Assembly: GCF_018882445.1 (NCBI RefSeq)
Contig: NZ_JACVOM010000002.1
Span: 1 to 64,000, forward strand
Direction: 5' to 3'
Source of the DNA: Polynucleobacter sp. 15G-AUS-farblos
GTDB taxonomy: Bacteria; Pseudomonadota; Gammaproteobacteria; Burkholderiales; Burkholderiaceae
DNA: 64,000 bases
Shown here: positions 1 to 8,401 of the stretch, piece after piece
Position numbering within the stretch: position 1 is the stretch's first letter
How the letters are laid out: the number at the start of each line of letters is the position of its first letter
Made by a program: the position numbers and the translations under genes
Notes under the pieces: model-generated
The model's input: only the letters and a program-made list of their open reading frames with translations
Told to the model about the DNA's origin: nothing
Database searches by the model: none

Positions 1-374
1 TTGTCAGCTTAGAGCGCTTACCTTTAACGCCGAATGGCAAGCTAGATCGCCGGGCACTACCAGAGCCTTCTGGTCAGAGTGAGGCCACCTATCGTGCACC
101 ACGCACTAGCACTGAGAGTTTGTTATGTACCCTCTTTAGTGAGCTCACAGGTACTACTCCAGTAGGTTTAGATGATAGTTTTTTTGCGATTGGGGGACAT
201 TCTCTATTAGCAATGAAGCTAGTTGCAAAGTTACGAGAAAAGCTGGGAATTACCTTGCCACTACGGACCCTGTTTGAGAGTCCCAACCCAGAAGCCTTAG
301 CGCAGCGCTTGGAGGCAAATACTGCTAATGTTGGAAAAAAATCACGAATTAAAGCAGGAATGGGTCGAATTTAG
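1..374 (+). CDS. Non-ribosomal peptide synthetase, C-terminal end (partial, open at window start)
   Basis: The frame is open from base 3, so only the last 123 codons are visible. The first residues carry the A10 core motif that ends an adenylation domain (LPLTPNGKLDRRALP). A peptidyl-carrier domain follows, with the phosphopantetheine site GGHSLLA, in which the Ser is the attachment residue. The protein stops about 25 residues after the carrier domain, so there is no C-terminal thioesterase, reductase or condensation domain. The product must be released by a separate enzyme or handed to another protein. The natural product cannot be inferred from this piece. The 60-aa reading on the opposite strand is a shadow. 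I am confident of the family but not of substrate or pathway. Confidence 0.9.
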   Translation, partial: VSLERLPLTPNGKLDRRALPEPSGQSEATYRAPRTSTESLLCTLFSELTGTTPVGLDDSFFAIGGHSLLAMKLVAKLREKLGITLPLRTLFESPNPEALAQRLEANTANVGKKSRIKAGMGRI

Positions 375-495
375 TAAAAATGCCTCAATTTAGTGCAAAA
401 AACATATAAGTTAATAAATAAAGCTGTAAGTTTCTACCCTGAAGTTAAGATCTAGTAGATTAGATTTCATGAGAATGAAATAAATACTTCCTATC

Positions 496-516
496 ATCAA
501 GCACTTAAAGCTTGAT
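496..516. repeat. Small inverted repeat upstream of the 64-aa ORF
   Basis: ATCAAGC and GCTTGAT form 7-bp arms separated by 7 bases, about 20 bases before the ATG of the small membrane protein. No T-run follows, so it is not a typical terminator. It could be a protein-binding site or chance. The remaining 160 bases between the NRPS and the small ORF show nothing else I can support. Confidence 0.3.
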
Positions 517-536
517 CCACTCTTTGGGAACAGTTT

Positions 537-731
537 ATGTTACTTAAAATTTTGTTAATTGCCGCGATTGTTGGTGCCTCCATGGCTTTTATTTTCGGTA
601 ATCGTACAAAAGAAGATGCCGCCACCGGTGCAGCAGGTGGCGTACTAGTTGCTCTGACATTTATTGTTCAGTTATTCTTCTTTGGCGTTATGTCAATTGC
701 AGGTATTTGGCTGGTATCTCGCATACTGTAA
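537..731 (+). CDS. Small two-helix membrane protein, unknown function
   Basis: This is a 64-residue protein that I do not recognise. Residues 1-21 form a hydrophobic helix. A short polar, Gly/Ala-rich loop with a KED cluster follows, and residues 34-62 form a second long hydrophobic segment. A GGGA-type ribosome-binding sequence lies about 8 bases before the ATG. It sits alone between the NRPS end and the convergent relA gene. The compositional bias and a plausible translation start favour a real gene, but no function can be assigned. Confidence 0.55.
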   Translation: MLLKILLIAAIVGASMAFIFGNRTKEDAATGAAGGVLVALTFIVQLFFFGVMSIAGIWLVSRIL

Positions 732-784
732 TTTTGGAGTGCTTACCTCGCTAACGCCTTAGTTAGTAGAGTTTTCTGGTCAGA

Positions 785-2815
785 CTAGCGTCTACGCACT
801 TGGGTAACACCCTTAACTGCCTCAAGACTATTTTGAACCAGACGAAGTGCTTCTGAATCCTTCACTTCAATGGTTAAAAGGATACGAGCAAGGCCTTTTT
901 TAGCAGATTTACGTAAATCAATTACATGAACACCCTGTCTTGTCAGGATCTCAAACAACTCCCGCATCAGCTCAGGTCGATCTACACCAGCCACCACTAA
1001 ATCCGCTGGAAATACTCGCTTTTGTTCATCATTTGGAGAGGCTTGCACTGCAGAGGATGTCCATGCAGTTTGTATTACTCGCTCAGGCGCTCTCTCTAAG
1101 AGACCTCTAAAGGTTTTACAGTTGCGACGATGAATTGAAATGCCTCTACCCTGAGTGACGAATCCAGCAATAGCATCTGGAGGCACCGGTCTACAGCAAC
1201 GAGCTAATTGGGTTAATAAAGAATCCACACCGACAACGAGCACATCACCACTTTGAGCCTGCTTTCTGCTGCTATTGCGCAGAACTATTTCAGGAGTCAC
1301 TGCTGGTTTTAAATCTGCAGTCGTTTCAGATTTTGCTTCAACTGACTTGGTCGTCTGACCCGCCTCTTCATCATCCAAGGCATTAAACCAAGCGCGCACT
1401 CTTTGGCGGGCTCTTTGCGAGCGCAAATAGTTTTTATCAGGGCTAATCCAGTCTCGTGATGGACCGCCATCTTTAACCACAATGATTTCAACGGTTTGTC
1501 CATTTTGCAAAGAGGTACCGAGCGGCACCATAGCACCATCAACCCTTGCGCCTCGGCAGCGATGACCTAAGTTGGTATGAACGGCGTAAGCAAAATCAAT
1601 TGGAGTGGAGCCCTTCTCCAAAGAAATCACTTTACCTAAAGGAGTGAGCACATAAATATGATCATCAATCTCATGGTGCTTTAATTGTTCCCAAGCATCT
1701 TCTTTCCATGAAATCAGCTGCCTCGCCCATGCAATCTGACGCTCATAAGCAACCTCTGCACTATGTGTTCCCGCTTGGTGGGAAATATTGGATTTATTGG
1801 ATTTAATTGGATTGGGCGGCGTAGCCATACCTACATAAGCACCCTCCTTATAACGCCAGTGAGCAGCTAAACCGTATTCAGCCTGCTGATGCATTTCTTG
1901 AGTGCGCACTTGTATTTCAAATGCGGTGCCATCCTCATTCATGACTACCGTATGAAGTGATTGGTATCCATTAGGTTTAGGCCTTGCAATGTAGTCATCA
2001 AACTCACGTGGCACTGGCTGCCAAACATTATGAACAATTCCTAATACGGCGTAGCAAGATTTGACATCGTCTACAAGCACCCGAAACGCCCGCACATCGT
2101 AGAGATTGGCAAAGTCTAGTGACTTGCCCTGCATCTTTTTCCAGATACTGTAGATATGCTTAGGTCTACCCAATACCTCACCATCAATTTGGGCTGCTTT
2201 TAATTCAGATTGAAGTTCAATCACGATTTGATCAATAAATGCCTGTCGCTCAATTCGCTTTGCATCCAACATCTTGGCAATCTCGCGATACGTATCCGGG
2301 GACAAAACCCTGAAGGCCAGGTCTTCCATCTCCCACTTCATCTGCCAGATACCCAAGCGATTAGCAAGGGAGGCATCGATATTCAGTATTTCTTGAGCCC
2401 AAGCGGCAGGCATCAGCATATTTTCTTGAGTCACCCAACGCAAGGTTTGTAAGCGTGAAGCGAGATAGATCAATACCACTCGTAAATCATCACCAAATGC
2501 CAACAGCATTTTGCGTAGCATCTCTTCTTGACCAGTAACGCTAAGGCCGCCATCATCCCGCACCAGTTTTGCCTGAGCTTGACGTAAACCTCGATAACCG
2601 ATTAATAACTTCGCAGACTCTTCACCTATTAACTTGATGAGCGCCTCTTTACCATGTGTGCGCGCAATATTACGAGCTGCAATTAAGGTGGCCTCATCTA
2701 AATTAAGCGCTTGAAGAATTTGCAAGACGCCAGCCGAATGAATTTCTGCAGGCTCACCATACCAAGCATCAACTATGGTTGCTGCATTGACTGATTTGCT
2801 TGAAGAATTTGCCAT
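785..2815 (-). CDS. relA: GTP pyrophosphokinase, RelA type
   Basis: Makes (p)ppGpp from ATP and GTP/GDP in the stringent response, normally on ribosomes with uncharged tRNA. The 676-aa protein has an N-terminal HD-like region that lacks the HD/ED metal residues of a working hydrolase. The synthetase domain follows, with EFDDY at about 271-275 and PKPNGYQSLHT just after. Then come a TGS domain around 390-445 and a C-terminal ACT domain near 610-676. The EFDD motif and the broken HD site point to the synthetase-only RelA class rather than bifunctional SpoT. I chose the ATG at 2815 because the longer TTG start (2860) would overlap the upstream gene. The true hydrolase, SpoT, must lie outside the window. 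Confidence 0.92.
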   Translation of the reverse strand: MANSSSKSVNAATIVDAWYGEPAEIHSAGVLQILQALNLDEATLIAARNIARTHGKEALIKLIGEESAKLLIGYRGLRQAQAKLVRDDGGLSVTGQEEMLRKMLLAFGDDLRVVLIYLASRLQTLRWVTQENMLMPAAWAQEILNIDASLANRLGIWQMKWEMEDLAFRVLSPDTYREIAKMLDAKRIERQAFIDQIVIELQSELKAAQIDGEVLGRPKHIYSIWKKMQGKSLDFANLYDVRAFRVLVDDVKSCYAVLGIVHNVWQPVPREFDDYIARPKPNGYQSLHTVVMNEDGTAFEIQVRTQEMHQQAEYGLAAHWRYKEGAYVGMATPPNPIKSNKSNISHQAGTHSAEVAYERQIAWARQLISWKEDAWEQLKHHEIDDHIYVLTPLGKVISLEKGSTPIDFAYAVHTNLGHRCRGARVDGAMVPLGTSLQNGQTVEIIVVKDGGPSRDWISPDKNYLRSQRARQRVRAWFNALDDEEAGQTTKSVEAKSETTADLKPAVTPEIVLRNSSRKQAQSGDVLVVGVDSLLTQLARCCRPVPPDAIAGFVTQGRGISIHRRNCKTFRGLLERAPERVIQTAWTSSAVQASPNDEQKRVFPADLVVAGVDRPELMRELFEILTRQGVHVIDLRKSAKKGLARILLTIEVKDSEALRLVQNSLEAVKGVTQVRRR

Positions 2816-2831
2816 TGGCAAGGAGAATGAA

Positions 2832-4682
2832 TTATCCGAAAAACTCTTTGGCCAAAGCAATTTGCTCTGCTTTTACAAACGCGGGAGCATGTCCCACATT
2901 AGGAATCTCAATGCTGCGCGCGTAAGGATTGACCTTACACATTTCTGCCACCGTAGCGGCAGACAGTAAATCCGAATTTCCGCCGCGTACGATCAGCATT
3001 GGAATATGAATCTGCTTGAATGCATGCCACATAGCCATTTCACCTGCCTTAGCCATAATCGGATTGACTGAAGCAAAAGGTACCGAGATATCAGCGTCGT
3101 AATGCATTACCCATTTGCCATCACGCTGAATCATCATTGGCCCGTTATAAACCTCCCACTCTTCCGGCGTGTGGTCGCCAAAAGTAGCGCAGATTTGATT
3201 CAATTTATCTAAGGCCTCTTCTCGATTTGCAAAAGCAAATGGTTGCCCTACGTAAGAACCTAGACGCGCAATTGCCTCGGGTTCAATACGTGGACCCACA
3301 TCATTAATTAACATTTTACGAATCGGCGAATGAGGCATGGATGCATATACCATGCCAATTAATCCCCCCATCGAGGTCCCAAACCAATTGATCTGAGTAA
3401 CGCCGAGGTGCTTCACTAATTGCACCATATCTGTCACATACTGGGGAACGGCATACATCATGGGGTTAGAAAGTCGATCTGACTCGCCACGCCCTACAAC
3501 ATCAGGGCAAACCACGTAGTAATCCTGACACATGGCTTGTGCCAAGGTTTTGAAGTCACTGCCGCGCCTGGTTAAGCCATGCACACATACTAAAACCTTA
3601 GGATTGGATGGATCACCCCAAGCGTGATAAGCCATACGATGCTTTGTATCACCGCTCGAGCACTCTACAAAAAAGGTATCGCCATTATGAAATTGGCTAC
3701 TAGCAACAGCAGGGCTATCTTGATGATCATGATCATCATCCATGCCAACCTCTTCTGGCTGTAAGGTCACATGATCAATACCATGCTTATCCAACAACAT
3801 CGTATTAATGCGAGACATGATGGCAGGCCACTCTTGCATTTGGGCAATTTCAATATGGCCAATTAATGCTGGAAAACTCGGCGTCATTTCCCATACATGC
3901 AAATCATGCACAGCCAATACACCGGGAACATTTTTTAAATCCCTACCTACCGCCAAGTAATCAATATGGAGTGGCACACCCTCCATTAAGAAATGATAAG
4001 ACTCAAGAAGAATCGAAATCGTGGATTTCAGGATCAATAAAGAAACCAAAATGGAAAGGATTGCATCAATCGGCATCCAGCCAGTCAGCTGAATCACAAC
4101 ACCGGCAAAGAGTGCTGCAATCGATCCCAGTAAATCACCCATCACATGTACTAATGCCGCACGGGTATTCACGCTTTTCTTATCCCGTGAGAGCACCCAC
4201 GCAACGAGCAAATTCATTACGAGACCAATGGCCGCTACAACAGTAACAGTGAGTCCATCAACCTTATGAGGATCGTAGAAGCGTGTAATTGCCTCATAAA
4301 TAATCCAAACTACTAGAGCAAGCATTGCTAAGCTATTGACAAAAGCAGCTAGAGCCTCTGCTCTGCCAAATCCAAAGGAATGTTTAGCTGATGGTGGGCG
4401 ACGAGAAATAATTTGCGCTAGCAAAGCCAAACCTAAAGCAGCGGCATCAGTCACCATATGACCGGCATCGGAAATCAACGCTAAAGAATTAGCAAAGTAG
4501 GCTGCAGCACCCTCGACACCAGAAAACCCTAGCGTTAAAACTAAGGCAATGAGTAGGAGATTTTGATTGGAGACTTGCTTGCTATGGGTGTGCTTGGCAT
4601 CACCCCGCTTATGAGCATGTAGAGAGTGATTATCTGGTGCGCTCATAGAACTCGGTTTTGGAGATGAATGGGGATCAACCAT
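2832..4682 (-). CDS. Fusion: cation diffusion facilitator transporter + alpha/beta hydrolase
   Basis: This is one uninterrupted 616-residue frame with two unrelated parts. Residues 40-310 are a CDF zinc/divalent-cation exporter: a His-rich N-terminus, about six membrane helices, metal sites of the HxxxD type in helix 2 (H75, D79) and helix 5 (H179, D183), and a cytoplasmic domain. A His/Asp-rich linker (about 313-325) leads into an alpha/beta hydrolase (336-616) with nucleophile Ser437 in GTSMGG, probable acid Asp571 and His598. CDF proteins and such hydrolases are normally separate. It lies 17 bases upstream of relA on the same strand. The hydrolase substrate is unknown. Internal Met codons at the linker (M314, M350) could allow separate translation of the hydrolase. 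Confidence 0.88.
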   Translation of the reverse strand: MVDPHSSPKPSSMSAPDNHSLHAHKRGDAKHTHSKQVSNQNLLLIALVLTLGFSGVEGAAAYFANSLALISDAGHMVTDAAALGLALLAQIISRRPPSAKHSFGFGRAEALAAFVNSLAMLALVVWIIYEAITRFYDPHKVDGLTVTVVAAIGLVMNLLVAWVLSRDKKSVNTRAALVHVMGDLLGSIAALFAGVVIQLTGWMPIDAILSILVSLLILKSTISILLESYHFLMEGVPLHIDYLAVGRDLKNVPGVLAVHDLHVWEMTPSFPALIGHIEIAQMQEWPAIMSRINTMLLDKHGIDHVTLQPEEVGMDDDHDHQDSPAVASSQFHNGDTFFVECSSGDTKHRMAYHAWGDPSNPKVLVCVHGLTRRGSDFKTLAQAMCQDYYVVCPDVVGRGESDRLSNPMMYAVPQYVTDMVQLVKHLGVTQINWFGTSMGGLIGMVYASMPHSPIRKMLINDVGPRIEPEAIARLGSYVGQPFAFANREEALDKLNQICATFGDHTPEEWEVYNGPMMIQRDGKWVMHYDADISVPFASVNPIMAKAGEMAMWHAFKQIHIPMLIVRGGNSDLLSAATVAEMCKVNPYARSIEIPNVGHAPAFVKAEQIALAKEFFG

Positions 4683-4718
4683 GGTGATCCCATTATTTCA
4701 TTCATCCTTAGAGATTGC

Positions 4719-5369
4719 TTAAAAACCCGAGGTATCAACAGGGGCACCTGTTTTAGCGATAACTTCTTCTTTAGTCACGCCCGGAGCCAATTCCACCAGG
4801 TTCAAGCCAGCAGCTGTGATATCCAGAACACAAAGATCCGTAATGATTTGACTAATGACTCGCACGCCAGTTAAGGGCAATGTGCACTTAGGCAGAATCT
4901 TCAACTCTTCCGTACCGTCTTTCTTCTTTGCAACGTGTTCCATCATGACAACCACATGCTTTACTCCAGCAACGAGGTCCATTGCACCACCCATACCTTT
5001 GACCATTTTTCCTGGAATCATCCAGTTTGCTAAGTCGCCATGCTCACTAACCTGCATTGCTCCCAAGATGGCAATATTGATTTTTCCGCCACGGATCATT
5101 CCGAAAGAATCAGCCGAAGAAAAAATAGAGGATCCAGGCAAGGTAGTGATAGTTTGCTTACCTGCATTAATCAAGTCAGCATCAATTGTCTCTTCAGTTG
5201 GAAATGGACCAATTCCTAATAAACCATTTTCTGACTGAAGCCATACTTCCATATCTTTTGGCACATGATTGGCCACCAAGGTTGGCATACCAATACCCAA
5301 ATTGACGTAGTAACCATCTTTTAATTCTTTAGCAGCCCTTGCCGCCATTTCATCTCTAGTCCAAGGCAT
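4719..5369 (-). CDS. scoB: Succinyl-CoA:3-ketoacid CoA-transferase, subunit B
   Basis: The 216-aa beta subunit of a 3-oxoacid CoA-transferase, which moves CoA from succinyl-CoA to acetoacetate and so feeds ketone bodies into acetyl-CoA metabolism. The family's catalytic Glu is seen in [10 protein letters not shown], followed by the typical GGAMDLV segment. It lies 32 bases downstream of the subunit A gene on the same strand, so the two should be co-transcribed and form the usual heteromer. The length is normal for the family. AtoA-type acetate CoA-transferase is the main alternative; substrate preference cannot be read from sequence alone. Confidence 0.9.
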   Translation of the reverse strand: MPWTRDEMAARAAKELKDGYYVNLGIGMPTLVANHVPKDMEVWLQSENGLLGIGPFPTEETIDADLINAGKQTITTLPGSSIFSSADSFGMIRGGKINIAILGAMQVSEHGDLANWMIPGKMVKGMGGAMDLVAGVKHVVVMMEHVAKKKDGTEELKILPKCTLPLTGVRVISQIITDLCVLDITAAGLNLVELAPGVTKEEVIAKTGAPVDTSGF

Positions 5370-5401
5370 ATCAATCTTCCTAAATATTCTGTTCTGGGGA
5401 A

Positions 5402-6103
5402 TTAAGCACTTGCAGTCAATGTGCGTTGCTCAATGCGCTTCTCAGGGGTCTTATTCACAACCAAGCGGTGTACATAGATGCCAGGCGTATGAATTTGATC
5501 TGGGTCTAACTGACCATTCTCAACAATCTCTTCCACTTCTGCCACAGTAATCTTTCCAGCCATTGCAACAACAGGGTTGAAATTGCGGGCGGTATAGCGA
5601 TAAATTAAGTTACCTGATTTATCCGCTTTCCAAGCTTTTACTAATGAGATATCGGAAACAATGGCACGTTCCATAATGTACTTCTCACCATCAAATTCTT
5701 TTTCTTCTTTACCTTCAGCGACTAGAGTTCCTACACCTGTTTTAGTGTAGAAAGCAGGAATACCGCAACCACCCGCGCGCAGCTTTTCCGCCAAGGTGCC
5801 TTGTGGAGTAAATTCCAACTCCAACTCGCCGGCTAAATATTGACGCTCAAATTCTTTGTTTTCGCCAACATAGGAAGCCACCATTTTCTTAACTTGACGT
5901 GAATTCAAGAGGAGGCCCAAACCAAAACCATCAACGCCCGCATTATTGGCAATAGCGGTCAGGTTTTGCGCGCCTAAGGTTTTCACAGCCTCAATCAAGG
6001 CCTCTGGAATTCCGCAAAGACCAAAACCACCAACGGCGATTTTTTGCCCGTCTTTCAAGATATCCCTCAGAGCATCGACTGCCGATGGGTAAGTTTTATT
6101 CAT
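5402..6103 (-). CDS. scoA: Succinyl-CoA:3-ketoacid CoA-transferase, subunit A
   Basis: The 233-aa alpha subunit. Near the N-terminus it has the glycine-rich CoA-transferase motif [10 protein letters not shown]. It also has the family segment [14 protein letters not shown], which is typical of subunit A. It is the first gene of the scoAB pair and is divergent from ETF-ubiquinone oxidoreductase across a 156-base intergenic region. I could not define a convincing promoter or operator in that region. The pair would let the cell use acetoacetate or related 3-oxoacids. The family assignment is firm; the exact 3-oxoacid is inferred. Confidence 0.9.
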   Translation of the reverse strand: MNKTYPSAVDALRDILKDGQKIAVGGFGLCGIPEALIEAVKTLGAQNLTAIANNAGVDGFGLGLLLNSRQVKKMVASYVGENKEFERQYLAGELELEFTPQGTLAEKLRAGGCGIPAFYTKTGVGTLVAEGKEEKEFDGEKYIMERAIVSDISLVKAWKADKSGNLIYRYTARNFNPVVAMAGKITVAEVEEIVENGQLDPDQIHTPGIYVHRLVVNKTPEKRIEQRTLTASA

Positions 6104-6259
6104 AACATTTGTCCTAATATTGCAAAAAGGGTAAAAAAGTAATCATAACGCCTCAGCCTCCTCAACCCAGCCCGTCGAAGCACTAGTTTGATTTTTGCCA
6201 GATAGAACTAAACTAATGGGGCTAAAAGCCTTATTTTTCGGAAAAATCGGAGAAATCGA

Positions 6260-7930
6260 ATGAATTCTGTACAGCTGTTGGAACAATTTGGACCCAGGGA
6301 CTCAATGGACTATGACCTGGTGATTGTGGGCGGAGGTCCTGCTGGCCTTTCTGCTGCAATTAAAGCCAAACAGCTCGCCTTAGAAAGCGGTAAAGAAATC
6401 AGCGTTTGCGTTCTTGAAAAAGGCTCAGAAATTGGTGCCCATATATTGTCAGGAGCCGTGATGGATCCTAAGGCTCTTACGGAGCTCTTCCCTAACTGGA
6501 AAGAATTAGGCGCGCCACTCGATATACCTGTTACGCAAGATCAATTTCTGTTTCTAACGGCAGAGAATTCATTTCAAGTTCCCAACTGGATGCTGCCCCA
6601 CTGTTTTAAAAATGAAGGCAACTACATTGTTAGTCTTGCTAATGTGACACGCTGGCTTGGACAGCAAGCAGAAAATCTCGGCGTAGAAATTTTCCCGGGA
6701 TTTCCGGCTGCAGAAATTCTATATGATGATCAAGGTGCAGTATGTGGCGTCATTACTGGGTCAATGGGTATCGATAAAGATGGTGAGCCCACTGATCAAT
6801 TTCAACTCGGCATGGAATTGCGTGGAAAGTATACTCTCTTTGCCGAAGGAGCACGGGGTCACCTTGGCAAACAATTGATCGCAAAATTCGCCTTAGATAA
6901 GGATGCCGATCCTCAAAGTTACGGTATTGGCATCAAAGAGCTCTGGGAAGTAGAACCGTCTAAGAGCAAGCCTGGTCTGGTGGTTCATACAGCGGGCTGG
7001 CCACTAGAAAGTGATACTTATGGCGGCTCCTTCTTGTATCACTTAGGCGATAACAAAGTGGCCGTTGGTCTAGTAGTGGGCCTGTCTTACAAGAACCCTT
7101 ACCTCTCACCCTTTGAAGAATTTCAACGTTATAAATTGCATCCCAAAATTCGGGATACATTCGAGGGTGGTAAGCGTATTGCCTATGGTGCACGTGCATT
7201 GACTGCAGGTGGCCTAAATAGCCTACCTAAAACAGTATTTCCGGGTGGTGCTTTAATCGGATGTGATGCTGGGTTCCTGAATGCCTCTCGTATTAAAGGC
7301 AGTCATGCAGCGATTAAGACAGGCATGCTTGCTGCAGAAGCAGCAGTAGCGGCGATTAATGAAAATCGCTCTGCTGACATTCTTGCCGCCTACCCTGCTG
7401 CATTCCAAAATAGCTGGCTGCATACTGAGCTGAATCAAGCGCGTAACTTTAAACCCTGGATGTCTAAAGGTTTGTATGTAGGCACCCTCATGGTAGGTCT
7501 TGAGCAAAAGCTGCTTGGAGGCAATATGCCTTGGACGATTCATTTAAAGCACGCTGACCATGAGTGCTTGGAACCAGCCGCAAAACATCAACCGATTCAT
7601 TATCCTAAGCCAGATGGAAAGATTACTTTTGATCGTCTCTCCTCGGTATTTATTTCTAATACCAATCACGCTGAGAATCAACCTTCTCACCTCACGCTAA
7701 AAGATGCTTCGGTACCGGTTGAATTGAATCTCAAAAACTATGCCGGCCCTGAGCAACGTTACTGCCCAGCAGGCGTTTATGAGTATGTCGAAGCCGATGG
7801 CAAACCACGCTTGCAAATTAATTCGCAGAACTGTGTCCATTGCAAAACCTGTGACATCAAAGATCCAAGTCAAAACATTGTGTGGATTACCCCTGAAGGT
7901 GGCGGCGGACCAAATTACGCATCAATGTAA
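6260..7930 (+). CDS. Electron transfer flavoprotein-ubiquinone oxidoreductase
   Basis: A membrane-associated enzyme that passes electrons from reduced ETF, loaded by acyl-CoA dehydrogenases, to ubiquinone. The 556-aa protein opens with an FAD dinucleotide-binding motif (VGGGPAGLSAA, about 22-32). It ends with a ferredoxin-like segment holding Cys502, Cys525, Cys528 and Cys531, the four ligands expected for the single [4Fe-4S] cluster. The length is typical of bacterial ETF-QO (etfD/fixC type). It would take the electrons of the glutaryl-CoA dehydrogenase encoded at 12371. It starts a plus-strand run that continues with gloA. No etfAB lies in the window. Confidence 0.94.
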   Translation: MNSVQLLEQFGPRDSMDYDLVIVGGGPAGLSAAIKAKQLALESGKEISVCVLEKGSEIGAHILSGAVMDPKALTELFPNWKELGAPLDIPVTQDQFLFLTAENSFQVPNWMLPHCFKNEGNYIVSLANVTRWLGQQAENLGVEIFPGFPAAEILYDDQGAVCGVITGSMGIDKDGEPTDQFQLGMELRGKYTLFAEGARGHLGKQLIAKFALDKDADPQSYGIGIKELWEVEPSKSKPGLVVHTAGWPLESDTYGGSFLYHLGDNKVAVGLVVGLSYKNPYLSPFEEFQRYKLHPKIRDTFEGGKRIAYGARALTAGGLNSLPKTVFPGGALIGCDAGFLNASRIKGSHAAIKTGMLAAEAAVAAINENRSADILAAYPAAFQNSWLHTELNQARNFKPWMSKGLYVGTLMVGLEQKLLGGNMPWTIHLKHADHECLEPAAKHQPIHYPKPDGKITFDRLSSVFISNTNHAENQPSHLTLKDASVPVELNLKNYAGPEQRYCPAGVYEYVEADGKPRLQINSQNCVHCKTCDIKDPSQNIVWITPEGGGGPNYASM

Positions 7931-8008
7931 TTAAGAATCAATAGCCTAGCTCTGATGCTGGGCTTTTCAATTGAGCAAGGTTTAGCATTTCCGTATATAT
8001 TTAATCTC

Positions 8009-8395
8009 ATGATGATCCTTCACACTATGCTTAGAGTCGGCAACCTGACTCGCTCTATTGATTTTTATACTAAAGTACTTGGCATGAATTTGCTGCGTAT
8101 GACTGAACGCCCTGATCAACATTATTCGCTCGCGTTTGTCGCTTATGGCAAAGGTAATGCCGATGGTCAATCTGAAATTGAGTTGACCTATAACCATGGT
8201 GTGGAATCCTATGAGATGGGTACGGCCTATGGACATATTGCCATTGGTGTTCCTGATGCATATGCGGCTTGTGACAAGATAAAAGCTGCAGGTGGTAATG
8301 TCACTCGCGAAGCCGGTCCAGTAAAAGGTGGAGATACCATCATCGCTTTTGTTACCGATCCAGATGGATACAAAATCGAACTCATTCAACGTTGA
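8009..8395 (+). CDS. gloA: Lactoylglutathione lyase (glyoxalase I)
   Basis: Isomerises the methylglyoxal-glutathione hemithioacetal to S-lactoylglutathione. The 128-aa product has the beta-alpha-beta-beta-beta glyoxalase fold repeated twice. It shows the expected metal ligands: His near the N-terminus (MMILHT), Glu in SEIELTYN, His in AYGHIAIG and Glu in the final KIELIQR. An in-frame ATG at 7955 would add 18 residues not found in the family, so I start at 8009 (8012 is equally possible). It lies about 80 bases after ETF-QO and 6 bases before the next gene. Confidence 0.93.
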   Translation: MMILHTMLRVGNLTRSIDFYTKVLGMNLLRMTERPDQHYSLAFVAYGKGNADGQSEIELTYNHGVESYEMGTAYGHIAIGVPDAYAACDKIKAAGGNVTREAGPVKGGDTIIAFVTDPDGYKIELIQR

Positions 8396-8401
8396 TTTAC
8401 T

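Noticed and set aside
2815..2860. Longer relA frame starting at TTG 2860
   Set aside because: It overlaps the CDF-hydrolase gene and adds 15 residues with no family support; ATG 2815 fits the gap better.
3700..3760. Frameshift or assembly join creating the CDF-hydrolase fusion
   Set aside because: The linker reads through cleanly in one frame with no stop and natural His/Asp-rich composition; I cannot exclude it without reads, so I report the fusion as a finding.
3866..4246. 126-aa plus-strand frame inside the CDF region
   Set aside because: It is a complement shadow of the transporter with low-complexity polar composition and no start signal.
7955..8008. gloA start at ATG 7955
   Set aside because: The 18 extra residues are not part of glyoxalase I and the metal-ligand His sits at the normal place with a start at 8009.
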